The notes under the pieces: model-generated
Told to the model about the DNA's origin: nothing
The model's database searches: none
Seen by the model: the letters and a program-made list of their open reading frames with translations, nothing else
From: Thamnaconus septentrionalis
Lineage: Eukaryota; Chordata; Actinopteri; Tetraodontiformes; Monacanthidae
DNA length: 64,000 nucleotides
Assembly (NCBI GenBank): GCA_009823395.1
Contig: CM020501.1
Coordinates: forward strand, 28,880,361-28,944,360
Direction: 5' to 3'
Shown here: positions 19,578 through 31,864 of the stretch, one piece after another
Position numbering within the stretch: position 1 is the stretch's first letter
Layout of the letters: the number at the start of each line of letters is the position of its first letter
Translations under genes and position numbers: made by a program

Positions 19578-20280
19578 CGTGGAAATTTTGAAATGAAGAG
19601 ATCCAACATCCGAACTGGTCTGCGTTGAGTTTGTTTGAGCGGATCTGGGCCCCATACAGACACACTCAGATGGTGTCTGTAGGACTGCCAAGAGGAACGG
19701 ACTGCAAAGAGTTTTGAACAAAAGCTGTTGACATCACCGATAAGAGGAGAAGGCTAAAACAGACGAAGAAGTTGAAGATGATCTTATATCGTGTATTGAA
19801 GATAGTCCAATCAAGGTTAAAGGAACTAGGAGTAACATCTTGACCGGAGTCAGGCATAACAAGCACATATCCGGCGTGGAATAGGGAGAACAAGTTTAAA
19901 AAACAGCAGTTGTTCACAATGTCAGTCACAGCAGCATTTTTTCCCATTACAAGAGAAAGAGCGCTGCAATCTAAAGAGCAACCACTTGATGTCGCTGTTT
20001 CTTCTTAAAAAGAAATCTCCAAATATTACACACGTAACCTTTAAATACAACTACATAGGAAGGATTACATAGCGGGGACTAGACACAAACTATATATAAT
20101 TAAGTTTATAAAAATTAAAACATGAACAAAAGCAGGAATTGTGAACTGATTATGGGTATCACTCGCTTGTTCGCTGACATTACCAATGTAGAGACTTTGA
20201 GGCCAGTGGCTGCAATCTCCCACAGGAAGTAGGGTAAAAGGTTCCTCAAACAGACCGGACAACAAAAATAGCTTTGGTAA
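19575..20280 (-). mobile_element. Probable 5' LTR of the degraded retroelement (outer limit uncertain)
   Basis: The inner end is set by TG at 19575 (plus strand TGTCGTGG), beside the primer-binding-site-like sequence. The outer end was not resolved: no matching second LTR and no 4-6 bp duplication could be found by eye. A TATATATAA motif near 20091 (plus strand) could supply a minus-strand TATA box. Confidence 0.35.
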
Positions 20281-20421
20281 TAAGTTTTGGTAATAACAAT
20301 ACCAAAATTTACCTTATTTACGGAATAAAACTACATATAAGAAAACAACGATAATATCATCTGGGCAAAGCTAACTCTTTCAGCTAGTTGCTAAACTTCT
20401 GCAAAAAGGTGCTTAAATGAA

Positions 20422-20452
20422 AGAATGAATGAATGAATGAATGAATGAATGA
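20422..20452. repeat. (GAAT)n tetranucleotide repeat
   Basis: About 7.5 perfect copies of GAAT. Confidence 0.95.
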
Positions 20453-22007
20453 AAAAATAAATGCATTGTTCACAAACCTTTTAGTTTTTTTACTGGAACA
20501 AAAGTTCCAAGAGTAACGTCTAATTTCTGTGAGCAATGATTGTTCGAGATTACAGCAACGCATTTCCTGAATTTGACAAAGAAAAGCCGGAGCGAAATTG
20601 TGTTTCAAAGATTTTCCATCTTATACGAAAGAAAGTACAAAAGTTGGGCTAAGCTGCATATTTATTTGAACCAGCAGCTGAGGTAAAAACTTGCTCAAAA
20701 TGAAACCCAAAGGCATCGTATCCTTTTTGATCCGTTGGAGATTTAAATTTGAAAAGTATGTGTCTATCCAACCCCCAACATCTAGAGCTGTTTCTTTGTT
20801 GCTAGACTGCTTGTTTCGATTATTTTGTTGTCCATGAAAATTTAGTTTCATTGATGTCTTAATTTGATGACTTTTTTTTTTTTGCAAAAGGAAAATTACA
20901 AAGTTCTAGAATGTTACTTTACCACCCCGTCCTCTCGATCGTGGCTTCTAACGTTTCCCCCGCTGTCTTCTCCTTCCAGTACAGACCGCTTAACTGATAC
21001 ATGTACTACAGTAATCCCCTTCTTAGCCAACGGGATTAATATTTAATTCAAGAAGAGCCTCTTATCAATACCTCGCCGTGCACACGTGGTTCACTGTTTA
21101 GGTTGGCTTTGCACAGCGTTTTTTCCTTGGCTAATTGAGTGAACAGTGAAGCACATTAACGCAATGGATCGGCAGGATAACGAAGAACGTCAAGGGATCA
21201 GAGTTCTTCGAATTCTTGAAGTGCTTTGGTGATTCGCCAAGTTTCAACAACAGGGCTCGTCAAAATGTGAGGGCTCATACATTTGTTGAGCATGAAAACT
21301 AGGTGGTTCCTCCATCTGGTTCCCCTCTTTTTAAGTGAGGCTACAACAGTTCCTCAACCTCATTGTGTTTCAGCCTTGAATTTCCGGCATTTGCATTTGG
21401 ATAAAAAAAAAAAAAAAAGGTACCAAGGGCCTATTATGCGTTGGTCCACTGCAGAGCTGATCCCGAATTAGCCCGCAGGCACATGACAATAAATTTCAGA
21501 ATGAGGGGAGACACACAAAAAAAAAATCAGGCCGCATGACGAACAATTTCAAGGTGTACGGCGTGTAACGTTGACAGCATAGGGTCAGCAGAGATATTGA
21601 GAGCGACTTAGTGATGGAACATGCTTCTCTGACTGCGAGCTGTCAGGGTCAGCTTTTGTTTGGTTGCGGGCACCGTTGCTTTATAAAACAAGTTGGACGC
21701 AAAACACCTTGGCTGCGGTGCTGTGCTTCTCCTTTGACAGGGAGATAGTTACGTTGGCAGCACGCCTTGAAGGCGAAGGAGAAAAACAAATCGGATTTGG
21801 CTAAAGCTCAAAAAAAGGTTGCAGCAGCACCAAACCTGGACAGACTTGATTTTAGCAATTCGGCTCAAGAGGTGAGTTCTGTTGACAGAAGTAGAACCCA
21901 AAGGGCAAGTATTCGCACTGAATTAAAAATGAAGCACCTCAGGTAGTATGTAGTTTATATATTGCTTGTTTGTGATCACTATTCCTGAAGTAAAAACGGC
22001 AATGTCA

Positions 22008-22035
22008 AATAAATAAATAAATAAATAAATAAATG
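22008..22035. repeat. (AAAT)n tetranucleotide repeat
   Basis: About seven AAAT copies, followed by AAAC/AAAT variants. Confidence 0.9.
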
Positions 22036-23255
22036 GATAAATAAACAAACAAATAAAAAAAACATGTTTCAGTGGGAACAACGTTACAGTGCAAAAAGTA
22101 GTTTTTGGCTCCACCTAGTGGTTACAAATGTCTATCTATATTTATCTTTCGCATGCATTTACGTCATGTTGTTATCACAGACTGGAAATCTGCCCTCAGC
22201 CCCCGCATAATCAAGCGAGCCAGACGGAGACTCAAAAGAGGAAATGGACAGATCTTACCTTCAAAATAAAAACCTATGATCGGCGCAACGACAAAGAGCA
22301 AAAATCTATGAGTAATTGCATTCAAAAACGCTGATGAAAATTTCAAAGAAACTAACTACCATCAGGTGGGCAACAATTCAATACATATATCCATTTTCAC
22401 CACATATATTGTTTATATTTCATCAACATCTACTGCCAGAGGGCAATTGTTTAAATGTTTTTTTTCTTTTTTAATTATTTAGTAATTCCTTCTTTATATT
22501 GTTAAGTCTATTTTAACAGTAAGTCTGTGTGTGCTTGATTGAATCTTTCAGTATTTGGATTTATGTAAACTACTCATTAAAAATAAAAAAATAAAACAAA
22601 CAACAAAACAATAGCATTTCACAACAAGAAACCACATTATGTCAAAGGAAAAATAACTGATTTTACTTCACCAGATAAAGGACCATGATAAATAGTCAAT
22701 GCATTGAGGATCAACAACTTACCTTTAGCAACTGGCGTTTTTCTTTTGTGCATAGAATTCACAAGTCTTCAGGAGTATGCAGTATTCCTATAAAATCCAT
22801 TTATTAGTATTCTTAGTTTTCTTAACCCGACTATCCTATTTATTGGATGGTGGTGTCAATAAATTGATATGTTGCTTGTGTTACTTATGCTATTCATAGG
22901 ACACTAATAACGTTGCACAATATGAATGCACCTAATTTCACCAAAAAAATAAAGATTTTTATGCTTTCACGTTTAAGACTGAACATTTTATACTGGAATG
23001 CTTATTGGGAAGTACCATCTATTACCGCTAGCTTCACTGTTGGTGAAGCTTTTGACTAACAACGGTATTTTTTTTTTTTCCGAAGCAAGCGAGCGCACTG
23101 ACTGCACATTTCAGCCATTTCGATAACCACCCTCTGTTCGGTAGTTCAGAAAAGAGGGTTGACGTCTTTTTTTAAATCGTCGTCCCACTTGAATTCAGGT
23201 ACCATTTTCATCCGTTTTTCTCGGCTGGCTTACCCGCCAGCTGAAGACCGTCGGG

Positions 23256-23282
23256 ATGGACCCAGCAAGCCGTTATCAAGTG
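23256..23282 (+). CDS. ndfip2: ndfip2 exon 1 (coding part)
   Basis: ATG in TCGGGATGG encodes MDPASRYQV and ends before a GTGAGT donor. The RYQV end continues directly into LHNEDD of exon 2, matching the family's RYQVLLNEED. An upstream in-frame stop fixes this as the first Met. At 27 nt it is too short to show as an open frame by itself. Confidence 0.88.
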
Positions 23283-24034
23283 GTGAGTGTTGGGCAAACG
23301 CAACCAAAACACGGTGCGCTGGCACGGCCTCCCTTCCCTGTGACAATAAAACAAGGCCGGTGTTAATTTCAGACATGGTTCAAAAATGTATTCTACTCAA
23401 ATCATACCCCACCTATGAGTATCGAAACAATTAAAAACTTAACTTTCTCTGCAGTAGCTATTTCTCGGCGATTTTTTTTTCTAAATGTTTCGCCGCGACC
23501 GTTGCCTTCACTGAAAGCACTTCCGTAGCCGCTACGCTAACGTTAGCCTCCCAGACTAGATCATTTTAAAAACGCTGTTAAACGTTGTTGTCAAGTGCGA
23601 GTTACACTGACACTTATTGTACTAATTGCACTGTAATGTGAACTATTAGCCAGCAACGGAATGTCACACTGACATCAATTTACATAACAGTTGTTTCTGA
23701 ATTCGCCTATCCAAGGGGCGTTAGCATTGCTGTGTGAGTGTCGAAAGACGTGACTCAACTTATTATTTAATAGTTGTCTCCGTAGTTTGAATTCGTCCGT
23801 TAATCAGGAGGACCAACTTCAGAAAACCTAACAGAGGACATCCATGCCGCCGACCTCTTGCTTGCTGTCACTGCAAAAGCACCCACAGTTATTCCTTAAA
23901 CGACAAAGTTGCGTTATAACTTGCATACAGTTATCTTGTTTTGACGCACACGTCGATTCTACTGATGGACGCATGGCTTCCGGCTCAGCTTGACGTGCTC
24001 TCGTACTGCGTCGTGGCTTAAATGAAACGCAAAT

Positions 24035-24067
<33 letters not shown>

Positions 24068-27000
24068 AAAAGGGACGTCTTCCCCGACAACGCAACGGCT
24101 CTAAACACTAGACCTCCAGTCTGCTCAACACTTGTGTTGACCTCCCGATGAACATGTAACAAAGTCACAACTGCCCTCGGTGGTCGCTCATTAAAATGTT
24201 TCCAACATAGTGACTTCTGTATTGACGATGCACTCAGCCTCGTTGCAAAATAACCTCGTCTAATTCTTTAAGCCAACCCGTCGAGTTCAAATCAGAAGTA
24301 GTTTATGACAGAGGCGCCCGCTTCCGGTTGGTATAAATGGGCACATGTGGAGGCTCGTGGCTGTTCTTCCGGTTCTTACGTAATGTCCTGCGCGGGGGTG
24401 AACTGCCGCTACTGCTGCCTCTTCATTCCTGATTTTATATTGAAACGCCCCCCGCCCCCATCATGTGCGAGTCGGATTGGCAGCTATGTATTTGCTAACT
24501 TCCTCCGTCTAGATGTTGCCAGTTTGACCTCAGCTGCCACCATGATTGGCCAATGAGTCGATCAGAAGAATATTAATGAGGAACTCATGTCAGCCATGGC
24601 TGTCAGAATAACGTATTTGGAACCATTCACACATTTGTGTCACCAAACTTGTTGTACGTAAAATGACGCTTCCACAGATGTGAGTCGGTAAAAGTTTAAT
24701 ACGCAATTTTTGGTCTTGCACCACATTAAGCTGCGTTCACAGCCACTTTAGAAATGTCTCCTCAGCAGTGGCATTTTGTTTACTACTACTTTCTGCAATA
24801 TGATGTGGTTCTCTTTATCAGCGATGTTTACTTTGTTAAACAAAATTGGCCTCAAATTAAATTCAGACTGCAAGTGTTTTTTTTTAATTTTTTCCAGTGG
24901 ACGAACAAACCCAGAAGGTGGGGAAGATTCTGTGCCAGGCTCAGCTCAGCTCAGCAAACCTTGTTGCCCTTCTGTAATTTCAGATGATCTTTGGCACTCT
25001 GGCAGCGGCGCGCATCTCAAAGTCCGACGGTGCCACAGCGGGGACGCTCATTATCCGATTACACATGTATCACTTTATTCCCCGGCAACATACTGATAAA
25101 GCCACTTGTCCCTCTGCCCTCGACCTTGGCAAACATTTTGCAGAGGACAAACAGTGTTGCTTTTCACACCCCTCCTCGCGTTTGTTGTCACAACCTCGCC
25201 CTACTTTTCATTACAGCCCGTGGCGAAGTAACAGTTTTTATGCCCAAGTCTTGTTTTTTGTTTTTCTTTTTTGTCCCGCGCAACTACAACGGGGAAAAAT
25301 AAAACCCAAAATCTGAGCTGGTTAGAAACCTTTGTTCCTTTGGCTCACAAGTGGAATCCAGTGTGGGAACAGTGCAGGATATTATGCCAAGGGATAATCC
25401 AGATTAGAAACACTCCAAACTGTTATTTAGCTGTCGGGTTACTCGAGGTAAAAACAATAACAAATGTGAGAATTAACAACACCTGTTTTACATCATGTCT
25501 TTAACCTCAATACAGAGCACTCATTATTATTACTTTAAATTGAAATCAAATCTCGTGTTCGTCATTGGTTAAATGAATGGCTGTTTTAATGGCTGCTTAC
25601 CGTTTATGTTTTTGCAGCACTGGGAATTATTTTAATAATCGGACCAGCGTACTGTTCTGTAACTAAAACTGTCAGGCTTTTCCAGCGCCAACCTGTTCTG
25701 CTAATTTGAAAACGACAGTGAGGAAAAAAGTCGTACAGCCAAACGTGGCGATTCCTAGACAATGCTCTCATCCGGGAATAAAAAGACAAGCACAGACTGT
25801 CTTAGTCCTGTGCGATCTTGCATAATGACAGTTGAGTCAGAAGTCGGAAAAACCTGGAAGATGTTATTCAGTCTCTGAAGTTTGCGGTTCTGTCGCTCAG
25901 AAGGCCGCCGCTGCTCCGGCGATGCTTTTTTTTCCATCGGTGCTTTCCTCACATTCGATTAGATCGCCGCCTTGGGGCGATCACACCATCCTGCTCCCCC
26001 AATCAGCTGACACCACATCTGTCTCTCTCTGCCTCTCCCTCTTTCGCCTCCAGTTGCACAATGAGGACGACTCCTCGGAGGCCTCCGCCAGCGAGCAGCA
26101 GCAGCCGTGCACGTCCGCCAGCGCCCAGTCGTCCGGCCAGGACCCCGGCCAGGCCCAGGCCCAGGCCCAGGCCCAGGCTTGCTCCTCGCCCACCGCCGCC
26201 GCCCTGAGGGAGGTGGAGGTCCCGCCTCCTCCCTACGCCTCCATCGACCTGGGAGCCGGCGCCTCGGCGGGTGCAGCTGCAGCACCCGGTGTGTGGAAAA
26301 CATCCATTATTTGTCATTTTCAGTGGAATCTGTTTTCCCGCAAAAACATTTTATTAGGATTAGTGTTGAATTTTTCCCCACAGAAAAGTACAACAGCGTG
26401 ACACAAACATAACGAAGCCATAAACGTCCCACGATGCAAATTTAAGATACTTTGCAGGTCAACCATCGTATTAAATATTAAATGTGCATCGTCTGACTGG
26501 GCTTTACATCCGTTAAATCCATGTCTCATGCCCCCCCCCCAGTCTGTGGTCTCCAGTTTCCTAAAAATATACACAATGGCCTTTTTGTGGTGACTCTTCC
26601 TGGAGGCCTCAGTGCTGAGTCAGAGTGCGGCTGCCTTTGTGACCGAGTCTTCCTTCCTCTTTTTCTCAAATCTTTATTTTCTTGTAAAAAGAAAAATAAG
26701 CAACTTGTTTTTTTCTTGTATTCCAGTGGAAGAAAGTGTGGTTGTAAAAATCTTCTTCTTCTTCCTCTTCCTCTTCTTCTTCTTCCTCTTCTTCTTCTTT
26801 TCCGCAGAGGCCAGCTTTGCCGGCGACTTCCCGGTGCCGCCGCCCTACAGCGTTGCCACCTCCCTGCCCACGTATGACGAGGCGGAGAAGGCCAAAGCGG
26901 CGGCCATGGCGGCCTCGGCCGTGGAGGTCATCCCTCGGGTGAGGGGACGCTCAGTCGCCTCTGCCGGTTCATTTCCCAGTTTGGTTTTCCCTCTTCGGTC

Positions 27001-27846
27001 TAATGGGTCTCTCTATGTGTTTTGCCGACGGGGCCTCCCAGGATGACGACTTCCCACCCAGGGACGACTTCAGCGACGCTGACCAGCTCCGGGTCGGGAA
27101 CGACGGGATCTTCATGTTGGCATTTTTCAGTGAGTTTTCTTTTTTTTTTGGTCCCCTGTCAAACCGGCCGCCTGCGTCTGGCTGACAAAAATTGCTGCTT
27201 TGTCCCATTCAGCCTCCTCACTTCCTGCCTTGAAAGCTGCTTTCATTTCTTAAATTTCCCAGTTGGTTATATGGGTTTCATTAGCAAGGGGAGCAGGAAA
27301 CAAACAAACTGGCAACAAAGCCGCTGAAACTGAACTGTTGTGGTGTTTGCCCGCCCCCTAGTGGCCTTCCTGTTCAACTGGATCGGCTTTTGTCTGTCCT
27401 TCTGCCTGACCAACACCATCGCTGGGCGCTATGGGGCCATCTGTGGCTTCGGCCTCTCCCTCATCAAGTGGATTCTCATTGTCAGGGTCGGTCTCAGATT
27501 ATTATTCAGATTTTTTTTATTATTATTTATTTTTCTTTATTTCTGTTCCAAGTCTGACTGCATCTGTTTTTTCTCTCCTTCCTTCTCCAGTTCTCAGACT
27601 ACTTCACCGGCTACTTCAACGGGCAGTACTGGCTCTGGTGGATCTTCCTGCTCCTCGGTGGGTAGCTAAACAGTCATCGCCAAAACAAAACAAAAAAACA
27701 ATTTATCAGCTGTACACTGAGCGCTCCTTCCAACCCCTGCAGGCCTCCTGCTCTTCTTCCGAGGGTTTGTCAACTACCTGAAGGTCCGCAACATGTCTGA
27801 GAACATGGCCACGTCCCACAGAACGCGCCTCTTTTTCCTCTACTAA
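23256..27846 (+). CDS. ndfip2: NEDD4 family-interacting protein 2 (complete, seven coding exons)
   Basis: This is an adaptor that recruits and activates HECT ubiquitin ligases of the NEDD4/ITCH family at Golgi and endosomal membranes. Joining exons 23256-23282, 26054-26288, 26808-26938, 27042-27129, 27362-27486, 27591-27657 and 27743-27846 gives 777 nt (258 residues plus stop), with every junction in phase. The N-terminal cytosolic part carries three WW-binding PY motifs: PPPY in exon 2, PPPYSV and LPTY in exon 3. Then come the family signature DDFSDADQLRVGNDGIFML and three membrane segments (exons 4-5, 5 and 6-7). The C-terminal sequence (FSDYFTGYFNGQYWLWW, GFVNYLKVRNMSE) matches NDFIP2 rather than NDFIP1. 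The start MDPASRYQV has an in-frame stop upstream (about 23174) with no earlier ATG, and corresponds to the internal Met that begins the short human isoform, so this fish protein lacks the long human N-terminus. Confidence 0.96.
24039..24066. repeat. Poly-A tract in ndfip2 intron 1
   Basis: A pure A run of about 28 nt. It has no recognisable retrotransposon body attached. Confidence 0.95.
26054..26288 (+). CDS. ndfip2: ndfip2 exon 2 (first PY motif)
   Basis: Acceptor TTTCGCCTCCAG; donor GTGTGT after the first base of a split Glu codon. It encodes an acidic/Ser start, a Gln/Ala-rich low-complexity stretch built on GGCCCA hexamers (about 26145-26180), and VPPPPYAS, the first WW-binding PY motif. 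Confidence 0.92.
26145..26180. repeat. (GGCCCA)n coding hexamer repeat in ndfip2
   Basis: Tandem GGCCCA units inside exon 2 give an alternating Ala-Gln run. The frame is preserved. Confidence 0.85.
26808..26938 (+). CDS. ndfip2: ndfip2 exon 3 (second and third PY motifs)
   Basis: An unusually long CTT/TTC-rich polypyrimidine tract precedes the acceptor TTCCGCAG. The exon completes the split Glu codon and encodes GDFPVPPPYSVATSLPTYDE, then an Ala/Lys-rich helix, ending IPR before GTGAGG. Confidence 0.95.
27042..27129 (+). CDS. ndfip2: ndfip2 exon 4 (signature motif, start of TM1)
   Basis: Encodes PPRDDFSDADQLRVGNDGIF, then MLAFF and the first base of a split Met codon. The donor is GTGAGT. 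The sequence is near-identical to the NDFIP2 family signature. Confidence 0.96.
27362..27486 (+). CDS. ndfip2: ndfip2 exon 5 (TM1-TM2)
   Basis: Completes the split Met and encodes AFLFNWIGFCLSFCLTNTIA, then GRYGAICGFGLSLIKWILIVR. The donor GTCGGT is weak at position 3, but phase and family alignment support it. Confidence 0.95.
27591..27657 (+). CDS. ndfip2: ndfip2 exon 6
   Basis: Acceptor CCTTCTCCAG. Encodes FSDYFTGYFNGQYWLWWIF and LLL, and ends inside a Gly codon at a GTGGGT donor. Confidence 0.95.
27743..27846 (+). CDS. ndfip2: ndfip2 exon 7 (TM3 end, C-terminus, stop)
   Basis: Acceptor CAACCCCTGCAG. Encodes LLLFFRGFVNYLKVRNMSEN and then the tail TSHRTRLFFLY before TAA at 27844-27846. 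One base after the stop is GTAGGG, with an acceptor-like CCTTCCCCTCACAG ending at 27942, so a short 3'UTR intron is possible. Confidence 0.95.
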
Positions 27847-28947
27847 GGTAGGGGAGCCTCCTCGCCGACGCCGGAGCAGAGTTTATTTTTTTGTTTGTTT
27901 TTTTGCACGCAGCGCTGAGTTCCCCTCTCCTTCCCCTCACAGGTCTCCTCTCCTCCCCCCTTCTTCAAGGATCGCCCGGCCAGGGGCAACATTTTTCTTT
28001 CAATTTCTCGGTTTGCTTCTCAATTCTCTTTCGATTCGAATGATCTCAACCCAAAAAAAAGGTAAAACATGAAAGCACAACAGAGCAGTTCCAAAGTCTT
28101 CTATCGAAGACCAAAGCGAGCGCTCGCTTCTGCCGGGACGCCGCGTCATTCCACCTTTCATTTCAGGGTGTTATTTTTTTTCCGACATGTCTTACTCTGT
28201 TAAATAGTAATAGTGATGTAGCACTTTCGCGGGTTTTTTTTTCTTTTTCTAAATGATTTCCTCCGCAGCAATGCCAAAGTCTGCACGCGTTGTTCTCCGC
28301 AAGAGAAAAAGCCGAAAACAAAATCAATAAATCAGACACCGAACGGTTTTATTTCAAACCCACTCTTGGTACAGTTCAGACCCCAGCCTCCTTTACCCGG
28401 ACGTCCACATCCACCCTGGTTTCTTCGGGGGTGGGGGAAACAGGCTCTTATCAAACACCCCTGCTGAGCAATAGAACGTTGGCTTGGACAGAAATGAAAA
28501 GCAGCCGCAGAAAATGTTCATCATCTGTGACTAATCAGCTGTGACTCACCAGCACAGCGACTCCCCCCTTTCCTTCGCCTGTGTAATGATAACAGTCATG
28601 CTGACCAGACCTATGCAGGAAACAAAACAAAACAAAAAAACGTTGAGACGTTCAAATTTTTTGACTTCTTAAAGATGCAGAGCGACATTTCATGGACATT
28701 TTTTACCGCCTGAATCGAAAGAAAAATGCAATTCCGCCGCAGAAAAGCCTGTCAGACGCGCCGCTTAGAAAGGAAGAATACATTTTCAAAAGTCTCTCCA
28801 TCTTCACACTGATTGCCAAACACCCTTCGTTTAAAACTCTGAGGTCACAGCCGGATCAGTGTTTGATGCAAAAGGTTCCGCCACTGCGTCGGTGCTGCAA
28901 ACACGGAGCTAATGCTAAACTGCTTTTCTCTAATTATTGTTATTATT

Positions 28948-28983
<36 letters not shown>

Positions 28984-30330
28984 ATCATCATTATTAGTAC
29001 AGTTTTTGCGGAAAACTCTTTGGTACGCAAAAGTATGCAAGTGGGTCATGAGCAAGGGAGCGTTTTATTTTAGGATGCCAAACAAGTCAGTTCAGTCTTC
29101 AGGTGACCGGTGTTGAGTTGAGGTGCTGAGTTGGCGCTATTGCAAAACGCTAACAATAAGAGCTGGAGAAACTGGCACGGAGGGGATCGTGGGAGTGAAC
29201 TGATTGATTGAGTGTGTGTGTGTGTGTGTGTGTGTGCGTGTGCTGTACACATTTGCCAACAAAATTTGCAGTGAATTCAGAGGAGGAAGACGCAATAAAA
29301 TAAAATAAAAAAAGTGATGAAAATGTGATTGGTTGTGCACGTGGCACCAACATGAATTCTGTGAGGTGACACCCCCACCCCCAAACCCTTATCAATTGGT
29401 TGGTTTTTTTGGGGAGAGGATACGGAAACCGCAGTAATCTTGACTGATTCTGGTGTGTGTGTGTGTGTGTCTGTTTTTTTTTGTTGTTGTTGTATGTGTG
29501 TGTGTGGGGAGGGGAGGGAGGCGAGGTTGCGGAGCTCACCATTAAAATGGAGCCTGACTGGACAAAAAAAAATAAATCAAAAAGTATGATAACAACATAC
29601 TTTTCTTTTCGTTTATTCGTTTTTGATTACTATTATATTTTGTCATTCGTTAAAAAGTAATAAAAGAAATGTATATACCAGCTTATGCCAATTCATGATA
29701 TTTGCACTTTGAAGAACCTCTGTACAGTCTGCTTAACCAGATGTGGTGGGTAACTGGAACTTCTTAATCGGCCCAAAATGGATCATTATGCCTTTTGCAC
29801 TTTTTAATTTTCATGATAATGTAGGTATTGTGTGTATCTTTGCAATTAGCTTCAACTGTGACAGCCTAAATATTGCCCAAATCCTATTATTATGATGATT
29901 ATTATTATTATGATTATATTGTGACTAGTCATATCCCACTGAAGCCTCTTTCAGCAATATCAAGGTCTGTAAAAGAGCCACGACTCTGCTGCATGATTCA
30001 TCCGCCTCAGCCAGTGGGGGACGATTAGGAGTAGTTGCGCTAACAAAACGTGTGTAAATAAACAAAGGAAGAAAAAAAAAAGAAAATTAATGAAATGGCA
30101 GCCATATTGTTGTTGTTTTTTGTGTGTTCAGGATAATTCTTGTAACATCTTCTTAAACAGTTGTTATGCATTTACCGTGACTGGAATTAAATTAATAGAC
30201 GAGGTCTTGCAACAGCGACAGCGAAATGCCAATAAAGTTTTAAAAAAAATAGCCTGCCGACAAAGTCTCATCTTGTTTTTTTTTCTTTTTTTGTTGTTGC
30301 CAATGAATTTCCCTAAATCAATTATAACTG
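27847..30330 (+). other. ndfip2: Probable ndfip2 3'UTR
   Basis: Non-coding sequence follows the stop. A candidate polyadenylation signal lies at 30231-30236 (AATAAA) and an earlier one near 28326, so the 3' end could fall at either. The stretch contains (TTA)n, GT and CA-type simple repeats. The outer boundary is an estimate. Confidence 0.4.
28940..28981. repeat. (ATT)n trinucleotide repeat
   Basis: Near-perfect ATT/TTA repeat of about 40 bp. Confidence 0.95.
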
Positions 30331-31167
30331 ACAAAATCCATGTGTTCATTTCCAACAATTGTTTTCATACTTATTGCAAAATAGCTAAGTTATGAAAAAT
30401 TACCAACTTTAGTCTTCAATTTTGCTTTTCCTTCCTTTTTAACAGTTTAAAGGTGTTGCAAAGAGAGACAACCTCTTGAACAGAGATGAATGTGATGCAG
30501 TTAAAATACAATCCACAAGATGGAGACAAATAGCCTTTTTTTTCTTCTTTACAATTGAATTTACCCTCATGTTTCCATAGCTCACTTTTTAGGCTCAAAG
30601 GTACCATTTCTGGTAAGTTTATCTTTGCACTTGTCATCGTCTTAATCAAGAAGCCACACGAAGAGCAATTATCTAGAAGTTGGAAAGGAAAAAAAAAGAA
30701 GCAAAATGTGTCATTGACCAAAATGAATGGAAAATCTGATCATAGTCACGGAAACTTTGCGTGAGACGAGTTGTTTTGCCGCGGCATGAGATAAGCGTCG
30801 CTTCTACTCGATGAAAAAAACAAAATTCATGAAGCATATCTTGGTTCTACCATCAGGACAAAGACATGATTGCGCTACATGCAAGTCATTTGAGTGTTTT
30901 TAATATTCTCATTTTCTCAGTTGTGGAGGGCTTTGAGTTCATGGTCATGGTTTTCGTCAAAAATCTTTCAGACTCCGATTTGCCTGAAACTTACTGGGAG
31001 GACTTACTGGGAGGACTGTTACCCTTGTGACCCTTGCGAGGTCATGTGTGAAAAAAGTTAGTGCTAATCTTCTTCAAAGATAGTTTGATCAACTAGTAGT
31101 TGTACGTTGCCAAATAAACACATTTTTAAGACAGCCCATCTATAGACCTTCTCTGGCGGGTTAAAAT

Positions 31168-31270
31168 GGACTGCACTTATATAGCGCTTTTCCAGCACCT
31201 TCACAGTACCCCAAAGCGCTTTACAATGGCCTCTCATTCACACATTCACACACCAATGGGTTGTTGTACC
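31168..31270 (+). repeat. Dispersed teleost interspersed repeat fragment
   Basis: The sequence TGGACTGCACTTATATAGCGC, followed by CAAAGCGCTTTACA and CATTCACACATTCACACACC, resembles a repeat I have seen many times in fish genomes. Its class (SINE or DNA transposon derived) is not clear from this copy. Confidence 0.5.
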
Positions 31271-31800
31271 GCACAACGCCACAAGGGGCCGTCGGTTCCC
31301 TGCGTCTCCACGGTGGCCGGGATTCCAAAATTCACACAAACGAGGTGGTTCAGTTCCACTCGGAGTTTCACGCCTTTTTTTTCCAGAGATAATTGACGCT
31401 GCTGACAAATTCGCCCGCGACGCGCCAACTTCCTGTCTCAGCAAAAAAATAAAAAAATAAAAATGAAAGTCAACCTCCCAAGTCGGCGCGGAGGGAAGGC
31501 TGACTGATGGCTTTTCGAGAAGAGTCCCATCGCGTCTCGTCATCCGTTCGGCGTGAAGTTCTTACGAGCCGCCTCCCGACTTCCTGCCTGACAGACGGCG
31601 CTCAGGTGTTACAATTTCTCTTCCTGTGCAAATTACACACCGGGGCTCAGACACAGGATGTTGTTCTCTCTCTCTCTCTCCCCGTCCGGCTCCCTTCCTG
31701 TGTTTTTCCTTCCCCGACCTGTCACGATTTAACACCACTGTCAGAATCTTCAAGAGGGAGTTTTACGTGTACTTTTTTTTCTACACCCCTTTATCCTCCC

Positions 31801-31802
<2 letters not shown>

Positions 31803-31862
<60 letters not shown>
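31803..31862. repeat. (AC)n microsatellite
   Basis: About 60 bp of pure AC dinucleotide. Confidence 0.97.

Positions 31863-31864
<2 letters not shown>

Larger units (their letters stand above)
20281..23255. other. Intergenic; short repeats and the ndfip2 upstream region
   Basis: No gene seen. It includes a (GAAT)n run at 20422-20452 and an (AAAT)n run at 22008-22035. The last several hundred bases before 23256 should hold the ndfip2 promoter and 5'UTR. I saw no clear TATA box there. Confidence 0.35.
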
